A DNA stretch of 64,000 nt from Pseudomonadota bacterium (GCA_018241265.1 JAFEEF010000002.1:62001-126000); one strand, 5' to 3'. Positions 37,641-47,136 are shown, counted from the stretch's first letter. Numbers and translations are program-made. The notes: a model not told the origin generated them from the letters alone.

Positions 37641-38620
37641 CCTCGGCCCGCTACTCGCGCATCGCGGGCACCGGCAGCTATCTGCCGCCGCGGCGCTTGA
37701 CCAACGACGACATTGCGGCGCAATTGGCGCGGGATGGCATCGAGACCTCCGACACCTGGATCGTCGAACGTACCGGCATCCGGGCGCGCCACTTCGTCGC
37801 CGACGGCGTCAACTGCAGCGATCTGGCGGTGGCCGCGGCACGCGCCGCCCTCGAGGCGGCCGATTGCGATGTGGCTAGCGTCGACCTGATCATCGTCGCG
37901 ACGTCGACGCCGGACATGGTGTTCCCGTCGACCGCCTGCCTCGTGCAGCAGAAGCTCGGCGCGGCCGGCTGCGCCGCGTTCGACGTGCAAGCGGTGTGTT
38001 CGGGTTTCGTGTATGCCCTCTCGGTGGCCGATTCGATGATCCGGACCGGCACGGCGCAGCGCGCGCTCGTGATCGGCGCCGAAGTCTTCTCGCGCATTCT
38101 GGATTTCAAAGATCGCACCACTTGCGTGCTGTTTGGCGACGGAGCCGGCGCGGTGGTGCTGGAAGCCAGCAGATCCCCTGGCTTGCTGTCGAGCGAACTG
38201 CATGCCGACGGGCGCCACGTCGACATCCTCTGCGTGCCCGGTACGGTCTCGGGCGGCCAGGTGCTCGGCGACCCGCTGTTGAAGATGGATGGTCCGGCGG
38301 TATTCAAGCTGGCGGTCGGCGTGCTCGAGGATGTCGCCCGTTCGGTGCTCGACAAGGCCGGTCGCACGACGGGCGACGTCGACTGGCTGATCCCTCACCA
38401 GGCCAACATCCGCATCCTGCAAAGCACGGCCAAGCGGCTCAAGCTGCCGTTCGACAAACTCGTCGTCACCGTCGACGAGCATGGCAACACGTCGGCGGCC
38501 TCGATTCCGCTGGCGCTGGACGTATCCATACGTTCAGGCAAGATAGCGCGCGGCGACACCGTGCTGCTCGAAGGCGTCGGTGGTGGCTTCACCTGGGGCG
38601 CCGTGCTGCTCGATTTTTGA
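37637..38620 (+). CDS. fabH: 3-oxoacyl-ACP synthase III
   Basis: A 327-residue condensing enzyme that starts fatty acid synthesis from acetyl-CoA and malonyl-ACP. The catalytic triad is visible: cysteine in [14 protein letters not shown], histidine in [14 protein letters not shown], and asparagine in [33 protein letters not shown] is the usual N-terminus and [20 protein letters not shown] the C-terminus. Confidence 0.97.
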   Translation: MTSARYSRIAGTGSYLPPRRLTNDDIAAQLARDGIETSDTWIVERTGIRARHFVADGVNCSDLAVAAARAALEAADCDVASVDLIIVATSTPDMVFPSTACLVQQKLGAAGCAAFDVQAVCSGFVYALSVADSMIRTGTAQRALVIGAEVFSRILDFKDRTTCVLFGDGAGAVVLEASRSPGLLSSELHADGRHVDILCVPGTVSGGQVLGDPLLKMDGPAVFKLAVGVLEDVARSVLDKAGRTTGDVDWLIPHQANIRILQSTAKRLKLPFDKLVVTVDEHGNTSAASIPLALDVSIRSGKIARGDTVLLEGVGGGFTWGAVLLDF

Positions 38621-38665
38621 GCGCATGCGCTGCTTTACAACCAGAAGACGACGAGACAAAGCACG

Positions 38666-39607
38666 ATGAAGACGTTTGCATTCGTGTTCCCTGGGCAGGG
38701 TTCGCAGTCGGTCGGCATGATGGCGGGCTGGGGCGACCACCCGGCGGTGCGCTCGACCCTCGAGGAAGCCTCCGACGTGCTCGACCTCGAACTCGGCCGC
38801 CTGATACAAGAAGGGCCGAGGGAGCAGCTCGACCTGACGGTGATCACCCAGCCCGTGATGCTCGCTGCCGGCGTGGCCTGCTACCGCGCCTGGATGGCCG
38901 AGACGGGCCTGGAGCCTGCGGTCGTGGCCGGTCACTCGCTGGGCGAATACTCGGCGCTCGTCGCGTCCGGCGCGCTGAGTCTTGCGGCGGCGCTGCCGCT
39001 GGTGCGCTTTCGCGCCCAGGCGATGCAGGACGCGGTGCCGATCGGGCAAGGTGCGATGGCCGCGATCCTCGGCATGGAAGCCGATGCAGTGCGTGCGCAT
39101 TGCGCCGAGGTCGCCGCCGAGCGCGGCGAAGTCGTGGAGGCCGTGAACTTCAACGGTCCGACGCAGACCGTGATCGCCGGCTTGCGCGGTGCGGTCGAGC
39201 GGGCCTGCGACGTGCTCAAGGCCAAGGGAGCCAAGCGCGCGATGCTGCTGGCGGTGTCGGCGCCGTTCCATTCGAGCCTGATGAAACCGGCGGCCGAGCG
39301 GCTGCAGGAGCGTCTCGCCGCGACGTCGTTCTGCGCGCCGCGGATGCCGGTCGTCAACAACATCGACGTGAAGTGCGAATCCGAGCCGGCGGCGATCCGC
39401 AACGCGCTCTATCGCCAGGCCTTCGGGCCGGTGCGCTGGGTCGAGATCGGTCAGGAACTGCACCGGCGCGGCGTGACGCACGTGATCGAGTGCGGGCCGG
39501 GCAAGGTGCTGTCGAGCATGGTCAAGCGCATCGACGCCGATGCGGTGGCCGGCGCGGTGCTCGACACCGCGAGCCTGGCCGAGACGCGCGAGTTGCTGGC
39601 AGCATGA
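38666..39607 (+). CDS. fabD: Malonyl-CoA:ACP transacylase
   Basis: A 313-residue acyltransferase. FVFPGQGSQSVGMMAGWG, the nucleophile serine in VVAGHSLGEYSALVASG, VRFRAQAMQDAVPIGQGAMA, and APFHSSLMKPAAERL with the catalytic histidine are present. The stop codon overlaps the first ATG of the repeat array (ATGA at 39604-39607) rather than fabG directly. Confidence 0.97.
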   Translation: MKTFAFVFPGQGSQSVGMMAGWGDHPAVRSTLEEASDVLDLELGRLIQEGPREQLDLTVITQPVMLAAGVACYRAWMAETGLEPAVVAGHSLGEYSALVASGALSLAAALPLVRFRAQAMQDAVPIGQGAMAAILGMEADAVRAHCAEVAAERGEVVEAVNFNGPTQTVIAGLRGAVERACDVLKAKGAKRAMLLAVSAPFHSSLMKPAAERLQERLAATSFCAPRMPVVNNIDVKCESEPAAIRNALYRQAFGPVRWVEIGQELHRRGVTHVIECGPGKVLSSMVKRIDADAVAGAVLDTASLAETRELLAA

Positions 39608-39784
39608 GCGCGCCGGGCCGTTCCCAAGCGCGAATCCCGGAGCGCGCAGCGCGGAGGGGTATGTCAATGAGCGCGCCGGGCCGTTCCCAAGCGCGAATCC
39701 CGGAGCGCGTAGCGCGGAGGGGTATGTCAATGAGCGCGCCGGGCCGTTCCCAAGCGCGAATCCCGGAGCGCGCAGCGCGGAGGG
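39604..39784 (+). repeat. Three tandem copies of a 63-bp repeat between fabD and fabG
   Basis: Copies start at 39604, 39667 and 39730; the third stops matching at 39784. Copies 1 and 2 differ by one base (C to T, 39710 region) and copy 3 matches copy 1. Each full unit is 63 bases, contains GCGGAGGGG (Shine-Dalgarno-like) near its end, and starts with ATGAGCGCGCCGGGCCG. The period is a multiple of three and no unit holds a stop in the first or fabG frame. Confidence 0.95.
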
Positions 39785-39795
39785 CAGTCCCGTGA
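39604..39795 (+). CDS. 63-residue repeat-encoded ORF bridging fabD and fabG
   Basis: The frame from ATG 39604 reads three times a 21-residue unit beginning [14 protein letters not shown] and ends at TGA 39793-39795. It overlaps the fabD stop by ATGA and the fabG start by GTGA. The product is basic and low in hydrophobics, with no recognised domain. It may be a translated spacer that keeps ribosomes moving from fabD to fabG, or simply an open repeat. Expression is not demonstrated. Confidence 0.4.
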   Translation: MSAPGRSQARIPERAARRGMSMSAPGRSQARIPERVARRGMSMSAPGRSQARIPERAARRAVP

Positions 39796-40541
39796 CCGAA
39801 GCCGCCTACGCCGGCCAGGTCGCGCTGGTCACGGGCGCCTCGCGCGGCATCGGCCGGGCGATCGCGATGACGCTCGCCGGCCACGGCTTGAAGGTCGTCG
39901 GCACCGCGACCAGCGATGCCGGCGCCGAAGCGATCGGCGCCGCGTTGAGCGGCCATGCCGGCTGCCGCGGCGTCCGGCTGGACGTCAACGACGGCGCGGG
40001 CGTCGCCGCGGCGATCGACGCGATCGTCGCGGAGCACGGCGCGCTGCACGTGCTCGTCAACAACGCCGGCATCACGCGCGACGGCCTCGCGATGCGCATG
40101 AAGGACGACGACTGGGACGCGGTGCTCGACACCAACCTGAAGGCGGTCTTCCGCACCAGCCGCGCCGCGATCCGGCCGATGATGAAGCAGCGCTATGGCC
40201 GCATCGTCAACATCACGTCGGTGGTCGGCGCGAGCGGCAATCCCGGCCAGGCCAACTATGCGGCGGCGAAGGCGGGCGTCGCCGGCATGACGCGTTCGCT
40301 CGCGCAGGAACTCGGCAGCCGCGGCATCACCGTCAATTGCATCGCGCCCGGCTTCATCGAGACCGACATGACCAAGAGCCTGAGCGAGGCGCAGACCACC
40401 GCGTTGATGGCGCGCATACCGCTCGGCCGCCTCGGCCACGCGGCCGACATCGCGCACGCGGTCGCCTTCCTGGCGTCGCCGCAGGCCGGCTACATCACGG
40501 GCACCGAGTTGCATGTCAACGGCGGCATGCTGATGAGTTGA
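39792..40541 (+). CDS. fabG: 3-oxoacyl-ACP reductase
   Basis: A 249-residue NADPH-dependent short-chain dehydrogenase of the fatty acid cycle. [20 protein letters not shown] binds [25 protein letters not shown], the catalytic serine in [14 protein letters not shown], and [20 protein letters not shown] are conserved. Start GTG 39792 has GGAGGG from the last repeat copy 7 bases upstream. The fabG frame stays open through the whole repeat array, but without a good start codon there. Confidence 0.96.
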   Translation: MTEAAYAGQVALVTGASRGIGRAIAMTLAGHGLKVVGTATSDAGAEAIGAALSGHAGCRGVRLDVNDGAGVAAAIDAIVAEHGALHVLVNNAGITRDGLAMRMKDDDWDAVLDTNLKAVFRTSRAAIRPMMKQRYGRIVNITSVVGASGNPGQANYAAAKAGVAGMTRSLAQELGSRGITVNCIAPGFIETDMTKSLSEAQTTALMARIPLGRLGHAADIAHAVAFLASPQAGYITGTELHVNGGMLMS

Positions 40542-40616
40542 GCACGGCGCATCGCGCGGCGACCGGACCCTTGCAGGCGGCACGGCCCCTGCTTCGGGCC
40601 ATCACGATGCAGGCCG

Positions 40617-40622
40617 TAGAAT
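40617..40622 (+). promoter_or_regulatory. Candidate -10 box (TAGAAT) for acpP
   Basis: TAGAAT in the 116-base gap between fabG and acpP gives a predicted transcript start near 40629 and a 29-nt leader with CTGGAGGAG before the ATG. A separate promoter suits the high demand for acyl carrier protein. Confidence 0.5.
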
Positions 40623-40657
40623 CCCGAGCTATTTCCGTCAACACTCCTGGAGGAGTC

Positions 40658-40900
40658 ATGAGCGATATCGAAGCACGTGTCAAGAAGATCATCGCCGAGC
40701 AGCTCGGCGTGCCCGAGGCCGACGTGGCGAACGACAAGGCGTTCGTCGCTGACCTCGGCGCTGATTCGCTGGACACGGTCGAACTCGTGATGGCGCTCGA
40801 AGACGAGTTCGGCATCGAGATCCCGGACGAAGAGGCCGAGAAGATCACGACCGTGCAGCTCGCGATCGATTACGCCGTCAAGCACCAGAAGGCGGCCTGA
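40658..40900 (+). CDS. acpP: Acyl carrier protein
   Basis: An 80-residue acidic protein that carries growing acyl chains on a phosphopantetheine arm. The attachment serine is in [40 protein letters not shown] follows as in E. coli AcpP. GGAGGAG lies 4 bases before the ATG, the strongest ribosome binding site in this region. AcpS, which modifies it, is encoded at 53923. Confidence 0.98.
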   Translation: MSDIEARVKKIIAEQLGVPEADVANDKAFVADLGADSLDTVELVMALEDEFGIEIPDEEAEKITTVQLAIDYAVKHQKAA

Positions 40901-40957
40901 GCGCGCACGCTCCAGGCCTGTTTCCCCACCCTCTCCAGCCGCAGCAACAGCGCACGC

Positions 40958-42202
<1,245 letters not shown>

Positions 42203-42228
42203 CGGCGTTGCCGTCGCTTCCTGCGCCC

Positions 42229-42705
42229 ATGCGCGCATCCCCCGCCTTGCAGGTCACGCTGACCGCTTTCGGCGCCTGGCGCGCCGCGGTCGCAGCGTTG
42301 ACGCTCGCGGCGGCGGCGATGCCATGGGCATGGCTCGCCGCTCGCAGCGATGCGCCGTCGCTCTGGTCGCTCGGCGCGGCCGGACTGCTCAGCGCTTCGG
42401 CGTTGGCCTGCGGTCTGCGGGCCGCGCGGGTGACGGCGTGCAGCCTGCGCTGGGATGGCCAGCGCTGGCACCTCGGCGCGCCATCGTCGATCGGCAACGA
42501 GCCGCTGCACGGCACGCTCGCGGTCGTGCTCGACTTCGGCGACTGGATGTTGCTGCGCCTTGCGGCCGATCCGCCGGCGCGGCCGGCGATCCGATGGCTG
42601 CCGGCGCAGCGGCGCGGCCTCGAGCCGGCCTGGCACGCGCTGCGCTGCGCGGTGCATGCGCCGCAGGCGATGGCGGACCGACCGGATGGCCGGAGCGCGG
42701 CATGA
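42229..42705 (+). CDS. Hypothetical membrane protein between fabF and rpoE
   Basis: A 158-residue protein, not recognised with certainty. Two hydrophobic segments near residues 12-35 and 43-65 (VAALTLAAAAMPWAWLA; LWSLGAAGLLSASALACGL) are followed by a soluble part with SLRWDGQRWHLG and RPAIRWLPAQRRGLEPAWHA, a Trp-rich layout that recalls small YgfX/CptA-like inner membrane proteins. It starts 26 bases after fabF and ends 13 bases before rpoE, so it probably belongs to that transcription unit. Confidence 0.7.
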   Translation: MRASPALQVTLTAFGAWRAAVAALTLAAAAMPWAWLAARSDAPSLWSLGAAGLLSASALACGLRAARVTACSLRWDGQRWHLGAPSSIGNEPLHGTLAVVLDFGDWMLLRLAADPPARPAIRWLPAQRRGLEPAWHALRCAVHAPQAMADRPDGRSAA

Positions 42706-42718
42706 AAGCGCGCGCCGC

Positions 42719-43327
42719 ATGAACTCGCCCGACGTCGACGCGCCGCTCGTCGCCCGCGTCAAGCAGGGCGACATGCGCGCCTTCGAGATGCTGGTCGTGA
42801 AGTACCAGCGGCGCATCGAGCGGCTGATCGGCCGCATGGTGCGCGACGTCGACCTCGTGCCCGACATCGCGCAGGAGACCTTCATCCGCGCCTACCGCGC
42901 GATCCCGCAGTTCCGCGGCGAGTCCGCGTTCTACACGTGGCTGTACCGCATTGCGGTGAACACGGCGAAGAAGGCGCTGATGGAGCTCAAGCGCGATCCG
43001 CTGGTCTCCGAATCGGCGCGCGCTTCTAGGGAAGACGAGGACGAAACTTCGCGGGTGGAGAACGAACTAAGCGACGGCGAGACTCCCGACGCGGTCCTGG
43101 CCAGTAAGCAGATTGCAGCGGCCGTGAACTTTGCGATCGAAGCCCTGTCCGACGATCTGCGCCAGGCGATCACCCTGCGCGAGATCGAAGGCCTCAGCTA
43201 CGAGGAGATCGCCGAATTGATGAATTGCCCGATCGGCACCGTGCGATCCCGGATCTTCCGGGCGCGCGAGGCGATCGCGTTGCGCCTGCGGCCGTTGCTG
43301 GACACGCAGGAAGGCGAACGCTGGTGA
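42719..43327 (+). CDS. rpoE: RNA polymerase sigma-E factor
   Basis: A 202-residue ECF sigma factor for envelope stress. Region 2 is DIAQETFIRAYRAIPQFRGE with FYTWLYRIAVNTAKK, and region 4 is LREIEGLSYEEIAELMNCPI followed by GTVRSRIFRAREAI. The linker is acidic (SREDEDETSRVENELSDGE). It heads rpoE-rseA-rseB-mucD, the standard order, so it is expected to be held inactive by RseA. Confidence 0.97.
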   Translation: MNSPDVDAPLVARVKQGDMRAFEMLVVKYQRRIERLIGRMVRDVDLVPDIAQETFIRAYRAIPQFRGESAFYTWLYRIAVNTAKKALMELKRDPLVSESARASREDEDETSRVENELSDGETPDAVLASKQIAAAVNFAIEALSDDLRQAITLREIEGLSYEEIAELMNCPIGTVRSRIFRAREAIALRLRPLLDTQEGERW

Positions 43328-43357
43328 CGTGACGGCGGATGGCGGACGGAACGGTCG

Positions 43358-44005
43358 ATGGAGATGGACATGACGGCTGACCCTGTGCGTGCGGCGGTAC
43401 TCGAACGGCTTTCGGCACTCGCCGACGGCGAACTCGACGCGCCCGCTACCGCGGAAGCGTGCGCGGCCTGGCGCGATGACGCGTCGCTGCGCATTTCGTG
43501 GCATCGCTATCAGTTGATCGGCGACGTGCTGCGCTCCGACGATCTGGTGTCCGACGGCGTGCGCGACGCCGCTTTCCTCGCCGGCTTGCGCGCGCGCCTC
43601 GCGGCGGAACCGGTGGTGCTCGCGCCGCAGATGCCGGTCGACGCTTTCGACGAGCCTGCGCGCAACGCGGCGAACGGTGTTGCAGTGCGCAGGCGCTCGG
43701 CCTGGAGGGCGCCGGCTGCGGTGGCCGCGGGCTTCTTCGTGGTCGCCGGTGCGCTGCTCTTGCTGCGCGATCCTGCGCCGCTTCCTGGCGATGCGCCGGT
43801 CGGCGGCGGTCTGCGCCCGACGGCGGCGCCGGTGCCCGTGGCGGCGATCAGCTTCGGCCCGCAGATCGTGACCGGCAGCGGCGTGGTGCGCGATCCGCGC
43901 CTGGATCGCTACCTGGCAGCGCACAAGGAATTCGCCGGCAACTCCGCGCTCGGACTGTCGCCGATGTACCTGCGCAGCGCCTCGGTCGAAGTGCCGGCCC
44001 GCTGA
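43358..44005 (+). CDS. rseA: Sigma-E factor negative regulator (anti-sigma factor RseA/MucA-like)
   Basis: A 215-residue single-pass inner membrane protein. The N-terminal cytoplasmic domain RLSALADGELDAPATAEACA and LRISWHRYQLIGDVLRSDDL matches the RseA N-terminal fold that binds sigma-E; one membrane helix lies near residues 115-137 (APAAVAAGFFVVAGALLLL), and the rest is periplasmic. Two ATGs (43358, 43364) are possible starts. It lies between rpoE and rseB. Confidence 0.93.
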   Translation: MEMDMTADPVRAAVLERLSALADGELDAPATAEACAAWRDDASLRISWHRYQLIGDVLRSDDLVSDGVRDAAFLAGLRARLAAEPVVLAPQMPVDAFDEPARNAANGVAVRRRSAWRAPAAVAAGFFVVAGALLLLRDPAPLPGDAPVGGGLRPTAAPVPVAAISFGPQIVTGSGVVRDPRLDRYLAAHKEFAGNSALGLSPMYLRSASVEVPAR

Positions 44006-44056
44006 GCGTCGTCCCGCATCCGAACCTACCGTCACGAGGTCCACTCCGCCGCCTGC

Positions 44057-45082
44057 ATGCTGTCACGACCGCTCTCCTTGCTGGCGCTCGTGGGCGCCGC
44101 CTGTGTCTATCCGGCGGTCGCTGCGGCAGCGGGGCCGACCGCGCCTGCGGCCGCGCCGCAGAGGCCCGATGTGCATACGTGGCTGGCGCGCATCCACGAT
44201 GCGGCCAGCCGGCACAACTTCCAGGGCACCCTGGTGGTCACCGGCAGCGCCGGCGTATCGAGCGCCCGTATTGCGCACTATTGCGAGGGGCGCAACCAGT
44301 TCGAGCGCAGCGAGTCGCTCGATGGACAGGCGCGGCGGATGTTTCGCCACAACGAGGTCGTCTATACCTTCTGGCCGGACTCGCGCGTCGCGGTGGTCGA
44401 ACAGCGCGAGGCGACCGCGAACTTCCCGGCATTGCTGCAGGACGGCGGCGATCAACTGAGCGCGTACTACGAGCTGCGCGCCCAGGGCACCGATCGGGTC
44501 GCCGGGCACGATGCCGACGTGCTGCTCGTGCTGCCGCGCGATGCTTATCGCTACGGCTACCGCCTCTGGTCCGACCGGGCGACGAACCTCTTGCTGCGCG
44601 CCGACGTGCTCGGCCGGCAAAGCGAAGTGCTGGAGACCTCGGCGTTCTCCGACCTGCAGATCGACGTGCGTCCGCAGCCCGAGAGCGTGCTCCAGCCGAT
44701 GCGCAAGCTCGACGGCTACCACGTCGTGCGCCCGACGTTGACGCCGGCCCGCCTCGAAGCCGAAGGCTGGACCCTCGACCATCCGGTGGCGGGATTTCGC
44801 CAGATCAGTTGCGTGCGCCGGCCCATGGACGGCAGCAGCGTCGGCCTGAACGAAGGCTCGACCGATCAGGTACTGCAAGCGATCTATTCCGATGGCCTGA
44901 CCTATGTCTCGGTGTTCATCGAACCGTACGATGCGCAGCGGCATCAGCGCGAGACATCCGGATCGGCCGGCGCGACGCAGACCTTGTCGCTGCGGCGCGG
45001 CGACTGGTGGCTGACAATCGTCGGCGACGTGCCGCCGTCGACCTTGCGCCTGTTCGCCGACGCGCTCGAGCGCAAGAAGTAG
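44057..45082 (+). CDS. rseB: Sigma-E regulatory protein RseB/MucB
   Basis: A 341-residue periplasmic protein. The signal peptide is SRPLSLLALVGAACVYPAVA; the large N-terminal lipid-sensing domain has WLARIHDAASRHNFQGTLVV and EVVYTFWPDSRVAVVEQRE, and the small C-terminal domain has QAIYSDGLTYVSVFIEPYD. It binds the periplasmic part of RseA and shields it from proteolysis, releasing it on lipopolysaccharide or envelope stress. Confidence 0.94.
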   Translation: MLSRPLSLLALVGAACVYPAVAAAAGPTAPAAAPQRPDVHTWLARIHDAASRHNFQGTLVVTGSAGVSSARIAHYCEGRNQFERSESLDGQARRMFRHNEVVYTFWPDSRVAVVEQREATANFPALLQDGGDQLSAYYELRAQGTDRVAGHDADVLLVLPRDAYRYGYRLWSDRATNLLLRADVLGRQSEVLETSAFSDLQIDVRPQPESVLQPMRKLDGYHVVRPTLTPARLEAEGWTLDHPVAGFRQISCVRRPMDGSSVGLNEGSTDQVLQAIYSDGLTYVSVFIEPYDAQRHQRETSGSAGATQTLSLRRGDWWLTIVGDVPPSTLRLFADALERKK

Positions 45083-45132
45083 TGGCCGGCAAGCTGCCCG
45101 CGGGCGGCCGATCAAGAGGATGCGGAGGGGTG

Positions 45133-46614
45133 ATGGCAATGCAGGCAGGCATGAGGGAAGTCGTCGATGCGGCGCGCAAGCGCGTCGTCTGGGTCGCGTG
45201 GGCATGGCTGTGCGCGCTCGGCCTCGGCACCGTGGCCGGCTTGGCACCGATACCGGCGCATGCGCAGTCGCTGCCCGACTTCACCGAACTCGTCGAGCGC
45301 GTCGGCCCGGCGGTCGTCAACATCCGCACCACCGAGCGGCGCAGCGCACGCAGTGGCAGCGGCGACATGGACGACGACATGCTGGAGTTCTTCCGGCGCT
45401 TCGGCCTGCCGATGCCGAACCGTCCCGGACCGCGTGGCGGCCAGCCGGCACCCGATGCCGAGCCGCAGACGCGCGGCCAGGGTTCCGGCTTCATCCTGAG
45501 CGCCGACGGCTACGTGATGACCAACGCCCACGTCGTCGAAAGTGCCGACGAAGTCTTCGTCACGCTGACCGACAACCGCGAGTTCAAGGCCAAGGTCATC
45601 GGCTCGGACAAGCGCTCCGACGTCGCGCTCGTCAAGATCGACGCGACCAGCCTGCCGACCGTGCGCATCGGCGACGTGGCGCACCTGAAGGTGGGCGAGT
45701 GGGTGATCGCGATCGGCTCCCCGTTCGGTCTGCAAAACACCGTGACCGCCGGCATCGTCAGCGCCAAGGCGCGCGACACCGGCGACTTCCTGCCGCTGAT
45801 CCAGACCGACGTCGCGATCAATCCCGGCAATTCCGGCGGCCCGCTGATCAACATGCGCGGCGAGGTCGTCGGCATCAACTCGCAGATCTACAGCCGCTCG
45901 GGCGGCTACATGGGCATCGCGTTCGCGATCCCGATCGACGAAGCGACACGCGTCGTCGATCAGCTGAAGACCACCGGTCACGTGAGCCGCGGCCGCATCG
46001 GCGTCGTGATCGACCAGGTGACCAAGGAAGTCGCCGAGTCCATCGGTCTCGGCAAGCCGGTCGGCGCGCTGGTGCGCAGCGTCGAGAACGGCGGCCCGGC
46101 CGACAAGGCAGGCATCGAGGCCGGCGACATCATCACGAAGGTCGATCAGAAGACGGTCGACAAGTCGGTCGACCTGCCGCGCATCGTCGCCGGCATCAAG
46201 CCGGGCAGCAAAGCCGTCATCCAGGTGTTCCGGCGAGGCAGCTATCGCGACATCACGGTGGCCGTGGCCGAGTTCCCGAGTGACACCGTCGCGCAGGCGA
46301 GCGGTAGCGGCGGCGACAGCGGCAAGCCGCCCGCGGCCGTCACGAGCCTGGGCCTGGCCGTATCCGATCTGACCGATGCGCAGAAGAAGGAGCTCAAGAT
46401 CAAGGGCGGCGTGCGCGTCGAAAGCGCCGATGGCGCCGGGGCCCGTGCCGGCGTGCGCGAGGGCGACGTCATCCTGGCGATCGACAACACCGAGGTGACG
46501 AGCGCCAAGCAGTTCGAAACGCTGGTGTCCAAGCTCGATCGCTCGAAGGTGTCGACCTTGCTGGTGCGGCGTGGCGACGTGGTGAATTTCCTGATCGTCC
46601 GACCGGCACGCTGA
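45133..46614 (+). CDS. mucD: Periplasmic serine protease, DegP/MucD type
   Basis: A 493-residue HtrA-family protease and chaperone. The signal segment is WVAWAWLCALGLGTVAG with cleavage near AHAQS. The catalytic triad is H in VMTNAHVVESADE, D in SDKRSDVALVKID and S in AINPGNSGGPLINM. Two PDZ domains follow (RGRIGVVIDQVTKEVAESIG; LGLAVSDLTDAQKKELKIKG). GCGGAGGGG lies just before the ATG. It degrades misfolded periplasmic proteins and tempers the sigma-E response. Confidence 0.95.
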   Translation: MAMQAGMREVVDAARKRVVWVAWAWLCALGLGTVAGLAPIPAHAQSLPDFTELVERVGPAVVNIRTTERRSARSGSGDMDDDMLEFFRRFGLPMPNRPGPRGGQPAPDAEPQTRGQGSGFILSADGYVMTNAHVVESADEVFVTLTDNREFKAKVIGSDKRSDVALVKIDATSLPTVRIGDVAHLKVGEWVIAIGSPFGLQNTVTAGIVSAKARDTGDFLPLIQTDVAINPGNSGGPLINMRGEVVGINSQIYSRSGGYMGIAFAIPIDEATRVVDQLKTTGHVSRGRIGVVIDQVTKEVAESIGLGKPVGALVRSVENGGPADKAGIEAGDIITKVDQKTVDKSVDLPRIVAGIKPGSKAVIQVFRRGSYRDITVAVAEFPSDTVAQASGSGGDSGKPPAAVTSLGLAVSDLTDAQKKELKIKGGVRVESADGAGARAGVREGDVILAIDNTEVTSAKQFETLVSKLDRSKVSTLLVRRGDVVNFLIVRPAR

Positions 46615-46619
46615 GGCGG

Positions 46620-46644
46620 CCCGGCCCGGCCCGGCCCGGCCCGG
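46620..46644. repeat. Five tandem CCCGG pentamers just after mucD
   Basis: CCCGG is repeated exactly five times starting 5 bases after the mucD stop codon, followed by TCCTCGGGCCGACGG. It may vary in copy number by slippage or form part of a GC-rich termination structure; there is no T run. Confidence 0.85.
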
Positions 46645-46808
46645 TCCTCGGGCCGACGGCCGGCAACCTACCAGATCGGCGGGTCTTTCCGCGATGCGGG
46701 ATCCGAGGCGCTCATGACCTTGGCTCGGCGGCCCGGATCGGGCGGTTGGATCGGTTGTTAGCGCTAGCTGACTTTCTGTCGCACCGAAAGATTGGCGCGG
46801 GCGGTCGC

Positions 46809-46814
46809 TAGAAT
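46809..46814 (+). promoter_or_regulatory. Candidate -10 box (TAGAAT), upstream region of lepA
   Basis: TAGAAT with a predicted start near 46821. Any transcript toward lepA would have to read through the U8 terminator at 47033-47064. No -35 box at normal spacing. Confidence 0.35.
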
Positions 46815-46885
46815 CGCGGCCTTCCGAGCCGGCTTACGAACTGATTTGGCAACGAAACAGGTGTTCCCAGACTGTCCCCAGTTCG

Positions 46886-46906
46886 TCCACAGGCTGTTGT
46901 GGATAA
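46886..46906. promoter_or_regulatory. Perfect DnaA-box-like 9-mer within an inverted repeat
   Basis: TGTGGATAA (46898-46906) is the exact complement of the consensus DnaA box TTATCCACA. It overlaps TCCACA-N6-TGTGGA (46886-46903), and an outer ACAGG...CCTGT pair surrounds it. A single strong box could titrate DnaA or regulate lepA or the small RNA. Confidence 0.5.
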
Positions 46907-46988
46907 CCTGTGAATGGATTTTCCTGTTGGCGCTCCGCAACGGCGTGAAATCAAGCAACGGTGCGGTTTGCAGCGGGGCGCTTTTGAC

Positions 46989-46994
46989 TACAAT
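46989..46994 (+). promoter_or_regulatory. -10 box (TACAAT) of the small RNA candidate
   Basis: TACAAT gives a predicted start at 47001, exactly at the first base of the first hairpin. TTGCAG at 46968-46973 is a possible -35 box with a short 15-base spacer. Confidence 0.5.
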
Positions 46995-47000
46995 GAAGGC

Positions 47001-47064
47001 CCAACAAGCAGTTGCCATACGTTTTGTTGGAAGGCGCGTCACGGTTTGGACGTGCCTTTTTTTT
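47001..47064 (+). ncRNA. Small RNA candidate, two stem-loops and U8 tail
   Basis: From the predicted start at 47001: stem 1 CCAACAA (47001-47007) pairs perfectly with TTGTTGG (47024-47030); two A residues follow; stem 2 GGCGCGTC (47033-47040) pairs with GACGTGCC (47049-47056) with one G-U pair; then eight T residues (47057-47064). Promoter, compact structure and poly-U tail fit an Hfq-type small RNA of about 64 nt. The sequence was not recognised as a named RNA. A plain terminator preceded by a chance hairpin is the alternative. Confidence 0.55.
47033..47064 (+). terminator. Intrinsic terminator of the small RNA candidate
   Basis: An 8-bp GC-rich stem with an 8-base loop is followed directly by T8. 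It is the best rho-independent terminator noticed in the window. Confidence 0.75.
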
Positions 47065-47075
47065 GCTTCCGGCCC

Positions 47076-47136
47076 GGCCCTACGGGCCTACACATCGCTT
47101 CGCGATATGAGCCTCAACGCAACGGCTGCGCCGTTG
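47076..47136 (+). other. Three consecutive short hairpins in front of lepA
   Basis: GGCCC-TAC-GGGCC (47076-47088), ATCGC-TTC-GCGAT (47094-47106) and CAACGG-CTGCG-CCGTTG (47120-47136) are perfect inverted repeats spaced a few bases apart, just downstream of the terminator and upstream of lepA. They could structure the lepA leader or be a small mosaic repeat. Confidence 0.6.

Noticed and set aside
39604-39784. CRISPR array at the 63-bp repeats
   Set aside because: The copies are directly adjacent with no unique spacers and no cas genes are in the window.
46886-46906. Replication origin at the DnaA-box-like site
   Set aside because: Only a single box is seen, with no AT-rich unwinding element and no dnaA, dnaN or parAB nearby.
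46764-47042. Minus-strand frame of 92 codons between mucD and lepA
   Set aside because: No domain, no ribosome binding site, and it covers the DnaA-box-like site and the small RNA candidate.
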